Shown: positions 35,001-47,000 of the stretch, in pieces
Layout: every line of letters starts with the position of its first letter
Numbering within the stretch: position 1 is the stretch's first letter
NCBI GenBank assembly: GCA_932526585.2
Contig: OW052247.1
Span: forward strand, 50,358,001 to 50,422,000
DNA: 64,000 nt
From: Philonthus cognatus
Lineage: Eukaryota > Arthropoda > Insecta > Coleoptera > Staphylinidae
Direction of reading: 5' to 3'
Position numbers and translations under genes: made by a program
Notes under the pieces: model-generated
What the model saw: the letters and a program-made list of their open reading frames with translations, nothing else
What the model was told of the DNA's origin: nothing
Database searches by the model: none

Positions 35001-38000
35001 ACGTTTGACTTTTCTTTTTCCGTCATCGAAACAATCCATTAGATTGTTTAAAATGTACGATAATCCTGATGTAGCTGATATTCCTGATGAGATATTGGAG
35101 CAAGCGGCACAAGTTACTGCAGATTTACTACCGGTCAAATCAAGATCCAGGTACGAACAAGAATATAAAATTTATAATGAATGGCGGACTCAGAAGAATA
35201 TAAACAGTGTGAGTGACGATGTACTACTAGTATATTTTTCTGAAAAGTCCAAATCTTTAAAATCGTCAACTTTGTGGAGTCGATTCTCGATGATAAGAAG
35301 TTGTTTGGCTGCAAAAGAAAATATCGATCCGAACAATTTTCAAAAAACGGTTGCTTTTTTGAAGCGTCAAGCTGTAGGTTATGTACCAAAAAAGTCCGGA
35401 GTTCTTACAGCAGAACAATTTACCAAATTTGTATGCGAAGCTTTAGATGAGCAATATCTATTAGCAAAAGTCATATTAGTGTTTGGAATCTTCGGTGCGT
35501 GCCGTCGAGATGATTTAATACGTTTAAGTTTAGATGATGTGGAAGATAATGGCCGTTTTCTTATCGTGTTTTTGCGAGATGGAAAAAATCATAAATCAAG
35601 AAGTTTTACGATTACAAATGAAGGATGTACATTCGAGCCCTGCACACTTTACCGCAAATATGCAGATTTACGGCCTAAACAAATGGAAAGCAGAAGATTA
35701 TTTGTTGCATACCGAAACCGCAAATGTTACGCTCAACATGTTGGATGCCATACTATCAGTGGTATTCCGAAACTTATTGCAAAATACCTAAAACTAAAAG
35801 ATCCGGAAATATATACTGAACACGGGCTAAGACGTTCTTCGGTAACCATGTTGGTCGAAAGCGGTGGTGATTTGCTCACTCTGAAAAGGCACGGAGGATG
35901 GCGATCTTCTAATGTAGCAGAAGGATACATAGAAGAATCTATACATAGAAAAATTGTCAAGGAAATTGTTAAACCCTTCTTATGCGGAAAATACATCTGA
36001 AAACATAACTCAGGATCGTGAAATGCTAAAGGATAAACCTTACTATTAATAATAACAGTTCCAATTAAATTTGATTTTCGTTAATATTTATATTAATTCT
36101 ATTTTTACTATTATAAAAATTATAGTTTTGAAAGTAAAAAAAAAATATGAAAATATTTGGTTTTCTATTGTTGTTTTCAGATAAGTATAATAAAAAATAA
36201 AATATACATTTTTCCGTGCTTGCATGACTTCCCGTGTTCGGCTACGCCGCACACGGGAAATGTCACGCGCGCACGGAAAAATCCCTTTTTCTGGACTCCT
36301 AATGAAATATACAATTTTTTTGAATGAGTATTTATTATAGACAATGTAAGCTTATGGATTATAGATTTCAAGTATTTTTTTATGTTGTTTTATTTTTGAT
36401 TTATTAAATTTATTTGTTGGTTGCGTTTTTTGGTTAATTTTATTTAATTGTTTCTTTAGGATAAAATTTCGTTCATAAAATATTACCTTTTTCTGCTCTT
36501 GCAGATTTCAAAACTCAATTTTTTTTAAATTAATTTTACCATTTAAATAAAATGAGTTTTGAAATCTACAAGAGCAGAAAATGGTAATATGTTATGAACG
36601 AAATTTTATCGTAATGAAACAATTAAATAAAATAAATTAAAAAAAACACAACCAACAAACAAATTAAATAAATCAAAAATTAAACAACATAAAAAAATAC
36701 TTATAATCTATAATCCATAAGTAACATTTACCTCTATTTTAATAACCCTTAAAAATTTCGTTCGTAAAATATTACCTTTTTCTGCTCTTGCAGATTTCAA
36801 AACTCAATTTTTTTAAATTAATTTTACCATTTAAATAAAATGAGTTTTGAAATCTACAAGAGCAGAAAATGATAATATTTTATGAACGAAATTTTATTCT
36901 AATGAAACAATTAAATAAAATAAATCAAAAAAAACCCAACCAACAAACAAATTAAATAAATCAAAAATTAAAGAACATAAAAAAAATACTTAAAATCTAT
37001 AATCCATAAGTAACATTCACCTCTATTTTAATAACCCTTAACAACTAACTTTGAAAAAAACTCGAAGATTTATTTTAGTAATGATATTGGAGAATGTGAA
37101 TTTTGACATACGACTGGATAATGTGATTTCTCCAACTAATCAAAATATTTGACGTGCATTTACATAGAATACTATAATTGTTGTTACGATTTCATTTTAT
37201 TAACATAATTTTTTTTTTTGCTTCAAAATGGCACTTTTACCTCATTCTTCACATAAAATGGAGTACGTGGGTTTTGAATCTACATCCCTCATGTAGTATT
37301 AATTAGTGTAATATTACAATCCCTAGTGAAATAGCAATAAACCTGTTATCTAATTTACCTATTAGTCATAAAAACTGTTCTCTAAAATGTACCATTTTTG
37401 ACTAATATTTCCCCACTGAGCAAATCCATTTAAGTAATATTTGATCAACATTAAAACAACGTTTAATGTTGTTACAATGTTGATATAACGTTGTTTGTTT
37501 TTTGCTTAGTGGGTCGGTAAGTTAAATAAATCTATATGATAGGAATGCAGAGAACTTTTTCATGTGTGTACATGTCTCCCTTGTATACCTAAATAAACGA
37601 GAATTAATTTCATTGAATCAATTGTTTAAAACAGTAATTATAGGCAACCCATTTGACAATCACGTGACGACAGTGGCAACCCAATATACATTATCGATAT
37701 AGAGCTGCCTATAATTATTGTTTTAAACAATTGGTTTAATGTGAATATTTGACTCTGTCTTATTCTAATTATAGATGATGTATGTGTTTTTCAACTTCAC
37801 TTTAAATCAGTGTTTAATACGCGTGGCGCATGAAGTAAAATTTCGAGTTTAGAAAGGCCTGAAAAGTTAGTTTGGTTTTTAAGCTTTTGTAAACTCGAAA
37901 TTTTACTTCATTCTTAATCAAGCAGTGGAAACACCATTGAATACTATTAATTCCTTCATGTATTTTATGACTCTTACCCTGTAAACAATGATATTTTGAT

Positions 38001-41000
38001 TCACCGGTAAATTGTACGTAAATCGGTTTGATTAACAAATTTACGGAATTACGGGTAACTGAAAAAGTCGGAAAATCAACAATCCCTATTACCCACCTAG
38101 CTATTTTTAAATTGTAATAAATCACACTTTATCACAAAAAATGTGTAAAATAACGCAGTAAAAATAAATTGAGAATTGTTCAACTTATTTTTTTAAATAA
38201 TAATAATTCACTCTTTATCACAAAAATGTGTAAAATAACGTAGCAAACATAAATTTTGAATTTTTTTATTTTAGTTTTTCTTTATTATAATCATCATCAC
38301 AATCATCATCATCGTCAGCCATTTCTGTCCCATCGTTGTAACCAGGGTTGTTAAAAAAAAAAACGTGTTTTTCATTTTAATTAAAACAAACAATTTTTTA
38401 TAAAAAACGTGTATTTTCATTGACAATTACAAACATGTTTAAAACACGTTTAAAACGTGTTTAAACAGAACATACAGAGCATGTTTCTTTTGAGTATACA
38501 TATCCCGATAACCACAGCGTTTTATTTTTAATTTGCGGGAATTGGCTGTTTCAAAGCGGTTATTTCGAGGCTTTTAACGAGTGTTTTCCACTCCCAGACT
38601 AAGCATGAAGTAAAATTTCGAGTTTAGAAAAGCCTAAGAATTTGGATTGGCCGCGTAGCGAAGCGAAGCGGCCAATCCAAATTAGGCTTTTCTAAACTCG
38701 AAATTTTACTTCATACGCCTCGCTTAAAAGCACTGATTCACAGTGAAGTTTAAAACACACACATACAACAACGATTATAGGCAACCTAATATACGATAGA
38801 ATTATTGGGTTGCCTATAATCACTGTTTTAAACAATTTGTTCAGCGCAGAATTTGACTCACGTTTTATTCACATCTACACATTAGACTGCCTAAGCCGTA
38901 TATTTGAAACTTTACGATATTTCAGTGTTTTATACGTGTGGCGCATGAAGTAAAATTTCGAGTTTAGAAAAGCCTAATTTGGATTGGCCGCTCCGCTTCG
39001 CTACGCGGCCAATCCAAATTTTCAGGCTTTTCTAAACTCGAAATTTTACTTCATGCTTAGTCTGGGAGTGGAAAACTCTCGTTTAAAGATTCAAATTTAA
39101 TTCTTTTAAAAAAGCAACGAATGTCGTAAAATTTACAGTATATGCATATGTATACCTAAAAGACAAATGCCCTGTATTTAAAAATCACATTTATGCAAAC
39201 ACAGTTGTGATATTTTATTGTAATAAAATGGTATGTTTAATAATGTAATTTTAAATATCTTCAACAATTTAGCTAAAATTTAGAAACGTAACCAGAAAAT
39301 CTTAGTGAATTAAATATAACTTTGCAAATTTAAGATAAAAAAACGTTTTAAACAAATTTAGCGTTTAAAACATGTTTTAAACAAATTTAACATTTGGAAC
39401 ATGTTTCAAACAAAAACCGTTTAAAACACGACGGCTATTTTTAAACATGTTTAAAACGCTGTTTTAAAACAAAGTGTTTTAAACATAACAACCCTGGTTG
39501 TAACATAACACAATAAAAATTAATTGACATTTTTTTTTTAATTTTAGGATGCAACAAAGTTAATTTTCGAAAATGTCGACCTGGGAGCGCATTTTCAAAT
39601 TTCTCTAACAGCATGGTCGTCAGCTGGTTCGAGTCCTCCGGCCGTTATTTACCAAGAATCTTATTTAGAAATGTTAGAAAATAACACTTTTCTAATAATC
39701 ATAGTTGTTATAGTAGTTGCTCTAATCGTGACCCTCGTAATTTCAATTACATATTTATGGAAGAAACGAGAAAAACAAGTTCAAGCAAAAGCGTCCGTAG
39801 AGGTAATTTCACTCTAATAATTTCTTGAATTAATTACTCATTTGGCACGTGTTGTTGAAACATACAGGGGATTTTTCTTTTGAGTATACGTATGCACACG
39901 CTGTAAATTTTCCGGCATTCGTTGTTTTTTTAAAGAGATTAATTTCAAGCTTTAAACGAGTGTTTTCCACTCCAAGATTGAGCATGAACGATTGTTTTCC
40001 ACTCCCAGGTTAAGCATGAAGTAAAATTTCGAGTTTAGATAAACCTGAAAATTTGGTTTGGTCGCGTAGCGCGAAGCGCGGAGCGACCAAACCAAATTTT
40101 CAGGCTTTTCTAAACTCGAAATTTTACTTCATGCGCCACGCGTATAAAACACTGATTTGATGTGAAGTTCTTTAACATACTGCTTAAGTAGCAGAGCTGT
40201 GCAGGATTCGAATTCTGCAGTCGAATACTTCAGTTCAACTGGATTCGTGATCCGGATTCGTTACATTTTTTAAGAGGATTCGTATTCGTATACAAATGTG
40301 AGTGATTCGAATCCTTATAAAAGGATTTGAATATTTATAAAAGGATTCAAATATTTATGAAAGGATTCGAATATTTATAAAAGGATTCGAATATTTATAA
40401 AAGGATTCGAATGTTTATAAAAGGATTTGAACCGTCAAAAATAATTCGAATTGTGAGAATTAACATCAAAAATGTCGTTTGTGAGTTTTTAAATTTCTCG
40501 TTAAATCACTGTTTTATACGCGTGGCGCATGAAGTAAAATTTCGAGTTTAGAAAAGCCCAGAAAATTTGTCTCGGGTCGCTGCGCGACCCTCGACAAATT
40601 TTCACAGGGCTTTTCTAAACTCGAAATTTTACTTCATGCTTAGTCTGGGAGTGGAAACGCTCGTTCGAAACTTCAAACTGAATGCTTTGATAAAAACATT
40701 AAATGACTAAAAATATTTTTAAAGATAACTAGATTATTTTCAAAATTTTGTTTAATATTATTTGAAGTAAAACTGACATGGTAGTCACAGTCTGAAATGT
40801 TAAATTTTTCCAACATTTCCCTGATTTAAGATTTTTTTCCCTGGAATTTTAATATAACTTTTTTCTGTGGTAAACCCCCATTTTTTTAAATTGTTTTTAT
40901 CAATATCTAAGTTAATTTTATAAATTTTTACGTGTTTTGTAATTTGCCTGTTGATTTGACAAATTTAATATTATCATATGGCTTTTTTCTTAGTGTTTTG

Positions 41001-44000
41001 ATCAATTTGAATATAATTCCATGACTTTTCTCTGACTTTCCCGGTTTTAATGATATTCAGTGATTTTTTTATTTACGTGATTTTCAGTTATTCGTCGATT
41101 TTATAATAGAGTTCAATTTGAAGTTTTGAACGAGTGTTTCCACTCCCAGGCTAAGCATGAAGTAAAATTTCGAGTTTAGAAAAGCCCCGTGAAAATTTGT
41201 CGAGGGTCGCGCAGCGACCCGAGACAAATTTTCGGGCTTTTCTAAACTCGAAATTTTACTTCATGCGCCACGCGTACAAAACACTGATTCAAAGTGAAGT
41301 TCAGAAACACACAAATACATCTTTAATCAGAGTAACAGGGAATCAGATATTTAGTCTGTTATCAACGATGTTCAGTGTTAATAATAAATAATTATGTTTT
41401 GTCTAAACAACTGGTAACGATATTTATATATTAATAGTTGCAAAAAAATAATATAATCAACTTTATTCTTAAAGAATTTGTATTCGTGATTCAAAAAACA
41501 GGATTCGAATCTTTGATTCAAATCATGTTTATCTCTTACGAATCCTTTATACGAAGATTGGTGATTCGAATCATATTAGGTGATTCGGATTCGTGAATCG
41601 AATCCTTTTTACGAGGATTCGTCCCAACTCTGTTTAGTAGTGTATTTTAAACATTTCTTTGAATCAATGTTTTATACGCGTAGCGCATGAAGTAAAATTT
41701 CTAGTTTGGTCGCTGAGCGACCAAACCAAATTTTCAGGCTTTTCTAAACTCAAAATTTTACTTCATGCTTAATCTGGGAGTAGAAAACAATCGTTTAAAG
41801 CTTCAGTTCAATTTTTTTTTTAAAACAACGATTATCTGAAGATTTACAGAGTGTAGTGTATTGAGATATGTATACTTAAAAAAAATGCCTGTATCTAACT
41901 ATGTAAAGTTATTAAGAGGCAAAGCACTTCACAAATAATGTTTTTAATTTGTGGAACAATTCCCAGTTTTTATCCTCTCAATAATTCTACACATGTCTTA
42001 CTTACTTATATTACATATTACCATTCCGAGTAAGACAAAAATTTCTCTTGATGTTAATCTTAGTGCTTCTAATTTTGGGTTTATTTTTTTTCTATTGTAG
42101 GAAATCGAGTTGAAGTCTCTGTATCAAGAAACCGTTTATTATGACGACAAAATCGAATTAGTAGAGGATTACAAAGACGAATGGGAAATTAATTATTGCG
42201 ATCTTCATTTGCTGTCAATTTTAGGACAAGGCGCTTTTGGAGTTGTCAGAAAAGCTGTTCTCTTAAAAGGGGAGATGAAGATGGACGTTGCTGTGAAAAT
42301 GTTGCGAGGTAGAAAGTTTTACAATATTACAAAAAAAAGGTTCATACAGAAGCGGCTTGTCCACAAGGGCTGCGGGTCTCCATAAAAAATAGCCAAAATC
42401 AGTTTTTTCTTTAAATATTCGATCGTTACACGGACAATAGGAGGAGGATTTACTAACAAAAAATTCCTTTTGAATTTTATTAATAAGATATTTTTCTACC
42501 TTAATCTTGATGGTCCCCTCCCATCTCTTTATCTTAAAGCATGTTTATTTCTAAGCATTATTAGTGCTTTTGAAGTTGACTCCATATTCATGATTTTCCA
42601 AACAAAACTACCTTCTGGTTCTGGTTCTTTGGGGAGTGCGCATTTCTGCACTGCACTTAGGCCTCATTAGTCTCATTGTGCTTCCTCCCGTCGATTACCC
42701 AGCCTCAGCTCAGCCAGCCTACCTGGTTTAGGTAGTCTAGCAAAGCCGAGGTGCGTAGATCCCTTACGTAGGCCATTGTAGGCCATCTTTCACCCAGTAA
42801 GGAGCCTCTAGTTGACGAGAGTGCCGGGCAGCAGTTATGCGCCTAAGGTTCTCCCTGGTCAGCTGCATGTGTGGGATACAATAGTGTTTCCTTAGAGAGC
42901 TTGCAGCCTTCTATGTCATCTTAACGTTTTTTGAATTCCTCCAGTGCGTTGGTTTGTACTATATTGCACAGGGACAGAGGCGCAAGGCGCACTAGCGGCT
43001 CCAGTGAAAGAATGTCCATCCCAGCCACTGCTCTTGCTCTTGTTGTTATACATTGCTGCCTGCCTGAGTTTTCTGTGGCACTCTAATGTTGTCCCTGAAG
43101 TTGTATGTGATTTCTTCAGAGACAGTAGGGTTTGTCTGCTGTCCGTTAAGATCAGTATGGCTTCATTTGATACTTTGCGGTTCATGATGTTCTCAGCCGC
43201 AACTGTTGTACCCATCGTCTCTAATTGCGTGACGGTGGCATGCTTTCCCATCGGGACCTTTGTTTGGATTTTCAGGATTCTGAAGAAGACGCCAATCCCT
43301 GATCTATCCATCCTTTTGGATCCATCTGTGTAGATCCTTATGGCCGACTCTCTCATTTGTTTAGTGGGTTGAATAGTAACCGTGTAGGGTGCATTCCGAA
43401 TGAGTGTCGGTCTACAGTAGTCAGTGCCAGTCTCTAAAAGAGGTATGTCTTTGCAGACACTCCTCCAGAGGTGTCCTCTGACTTCCCCACAGCGGTTACT
43501 GTTTCAAATCCCACTGCCTTGAAGGCGAAGTAAGGTTGCCACGGCCTTCCTCTCCACGTAAATATCAAGTGACGGTAGGCATAGCATAACCTCCATCGCT
43601 ATCGTTGGAGTGGTGTGCATGGCGCCTGTTATGTTTAGACAGACTGCGCGCTGCACTTGCAAGAGTCGCTTACTCGTAGTTAGCTGTTTGGTCCTAGGCC
43701 TCCAAACTAAAGCGCCGTATGTTAACACGGGCCTTATGATGGCTGTGTATAACCATATCGTCGTGCGCGGCTTCAACCCCCAGGTTTTCCACCCTACCCG
43801 ACGGCATTGCTAAAAGGCCCTTATGGCTTTGTCTGTTTTGATGTCGATGTGCTTCTTCCAGCTTAGTTTCCTGTCGAGAGTGATGCCTAGGTATTTCACC
43901 TCGTCGCTGTACAGCAGCATCTTATTCAATAATTTTGTGCTCTATTCGTCATCTTTCTTTTCTTGGTGAATATGACCATCTCAATCTTGGTAGGGTTTAC

Positions 44001-47000
44001 CGATAGGAAGTGATCATTGCACCACCGCGAAACTGTATTTAGAGCTCCTTGCATTTGGTCGCATAGAACATCTTCGAATTTGCTACTTACAATCATAGCT
44101 AGATCATCAGCATAGGCTGTCACACAGAAGCCTAGTTGCTGAAGTTGTTCGAGAAGGCTGTTCAGAACCATGTTCCATAGTAGGGGTGATAAGACACCTC
44201 CTTGTAAACAGCCTCTGTCAATTTTACACGTGCTCCGTTCCCCACCCTGTTCTACCGTGACTATACGGTTGGCCAGTGCATTGCCAATCCAGTCGCACAT
44301 TTTAGACGGTACTCCACGCTTGTTAAGCGCTTTTCTATTTTCGGTATGCTCGTTTTATCAATCGCGCCTTCAATGTCAACAAAAACACCCAGGGCGGATT
44401 CCTTGATATCCAGTGATCTCTTAATCCTGCTCACTACGTTATGTAGGGCAGAGTCGGTAGATCTTCCCCGTGTGTATACGTGTTGTGACATTGTCAGGAG
44501 TTATCTAGTTAGAGCTGCCGCTCTTATGTGCCATTCACAAATTCTTTCCTACGTTTTCATAAGAAACGAAGAAATGTGATAGGCCTGTATGCCTTGAGAG
44601 CAGTGTAGTCAGCTCTGCCAGGTTTCGGTGTGAACACTACCCTAGCTTGTTTTCAGGCCTTTGAGACATAACCCAGCACCAGACTGGATCGGAACAGCAT
44701 CACTACGTGTTCAAGCAGTATTTCCCGTTCCCACTGTAGCAGGGCGGGAAAGATGCCGTCCGGTCCAAAGCATCCGGAGGTGGAAAAGCTGTTAATTGCC
44801 TTTAGGGTGTTTTCTTCATTTATCACTTCATGGGCTAGCTCCCAATCTTCTGTTGTTTCTGAAGTGATTCCAGCAAAACTACCTTAAAATCTAACGAGTT
44901 TTTTTTTTCTTCGTTAGGTCTCAACTTTGACATAATTTTTCAGAAAACCAGTTGGGATATTTTAATTCCAACTTCAGGATCTGAAAACGTGTTCAGATCT
45001 AAGCAAAGTTAGTAATTTTGAAATTGATTTAACAATTCATGATTTAACAATTTATAATTTTCCAGACAAGGTCACCTTAAAATATTACGATGTCTTTACT
45101 TAACTTAACTTTGGCACGATTTTTTGAGAAAAAAACAGTTGAGATATTTCAACCCCGTCTTCGGGATCTCAAAACTTGTTTATTTTTAACCAGGAAATAA
45201 TTCATGTTTTTAATTTTTATAATTTTCAGAACTAGACAAATCATCAGATTTTTACACTAAAATCTCAACTCTGACAGGATTTTTCAGAAAAACCAGTTGA
45301 GATATTGTAACCCCAACTTTAGGTTCTTGAAGCATATTTATTTTACATCGAAATTAGGGCTTTCAAAGATGATTTAATAACTGTTTTTTTAATTTTTTAA
45401 ACAAGATCAAAATCTAACGATGTTTTCACTAAATCTCAACATTGACAGGATTTTTCCGAAAAAGTAGTTGAGATATTTAAACCCCAGTTGTAGAATCGAA
45501 TAGCGTGTTTATTTCTAAGTAAAATTGAAGCTTTTGACGTTGATTTGTTAATTTAGAATGTTTTTATAATTTCCCAAACGAGATTATCTCTAAGTCTAAC
45601 GACTATTCGTATTAATATCACGATGTATTTTTTAGGCATTCTTCGTTTCTGAGCAGTGTTCAATTTGAAGTTTCGAACGAGTGTTTCCACTCCCAGGCTA
45701 AGCATGAAGTAAAATTTCGAGTTTAGAAAAGCTACGCGACCAAACCAAATTTTCAGGCTTTTCTAAACTCGAAATTTTACTTCATGCGCCACGCGTATAA
45801 AACACTGACATATTGTGAAGTTGGAAATATACTGCCCATGTTTAATAAATTTTAACCAAATCTCGCGCCTTGAAAGTTCCAGCAATTTTCAATAAATGTT
45901 AAGGTATACTTAAAATAAAAAATCTCTGTATCTACTTTTTTTAATTTTCGATATTTGTTTTGCTACTTTCTTGGTGAAGCCAGATTTTCACATTGGGTAA
46001 AGTTAAACACTTGTATTGTTCCATGTTTTTATTTTTAGTTGCCTGACACGTGTTCGATCCGTTACAATCATTTTCAAAGTTAAAATGAATTTGAATTTGA
46101 CAAATGTTACAATATATATATATAATATATAATCCATTTTATTTTTTATTCGAAGCCAAACAAGAAATTCACGCATCAAGTAGTACGCAAAAGTCAAACA
46201 AGTGGTTGCTAGAGCAATGGAATTTTGATAGTTATTCCTGGCGATGATGACTGCGATGTCATCGAAACGTCGAATTAAAAATAAAATGGACCAGAGCCAA
46301 GAAAATACGCGAGACCAAACCCGAAGAGACAGTGATACATATATACATATATATATATATACAAATCTATAGAAACTAATTGATGGATAATTCAGAGCTA
46401 ATGATGATGTCTTTTTTATTTGTTTTTATTACCTATAACTTGTCGATTGCCAAATAACTTATTATGTAAAAGTACCTCACGTATTACAAAAGGTTGAACA
46501 CCCCTGGTTTTGACTGCTTAATCGGGATACCCTGTATATCTCTCAGACATCTGATTAATAATAACACTGTTACAACTCTGGTATCATTAATATTCATTCG
46601 TTTCTAGATGAAACAATTGGTGAAGAAGTGCGTCAATTCAAACAAGAAATCGACATTTTGAAATCGGTCGGAAAACATCCGCACATCGTTTCGATGATTG
46701 GATGCTCCACCAAAGGACCAATTGGTCCATTGTTGGTCGTCGAATATTGTGGAAATGGAGATCTGTTGACTTATTTGCGAAACATTTGCGATAACATGAA
46801 TTATGGGTAAGTTATCATCGTTTGTCAAGAAAAATAAAGCAACAATTTCACGTCTACGTTTTTTTTTAAACAATTGAACTTTTAGGGAAATGTATAATTC
46901 ATCTTCGAATGGAGAAAATGAAGAACCGTGCGGAATTAATTTCATAAACAAATCCTATCAAATCACCATGAATAATCCAAATGTTGAAGTTTTAGAAGTA

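Larger units (their letters stand above)
38343..39496. mobile_element. hAT-like carrier, CAGGGTTGTTA family, copy 2
   Basis: Ends CAGGGTTGTTA and ATAACAACCCTG with perfect 8-bp duplication GTTGTAAC (38335-38342; 39497-39504). Hairpins at 38603 (-) and 38943 (+). It ends 51 bp before torso exon 8. Confidence 0.9.
40192..41632. mobile_element. hAT-like carrier, CAGAG family, copy 2 (two hairpins)
   Basis: Ends CAGAGCTG and CCAACTCTG. Flanks TTAAGTAG (40184-40191) and TTTAGTAG (41633-41640), 7 of 8. GATTCGAAT subterminal runs. Hairpins at 40527 (+) and 41155 (-). Lies in torso intron 8. Confidence 0.8.

Noticed and set aside
35005..35052. Longer start for the tyrosine recombinase
   Set aside because: The frame is open but begins with TTG; the first ATG is at 35053.
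41197..41391. Short ORFs that read FLNSKFYFMRHAY (also 11165-11386, 37814-38125, 63687-63878)
   Set aside because: They are translations of the hairpin arms and flanks; the shared peptide comes from the repeat, with no start context or codon pattern.
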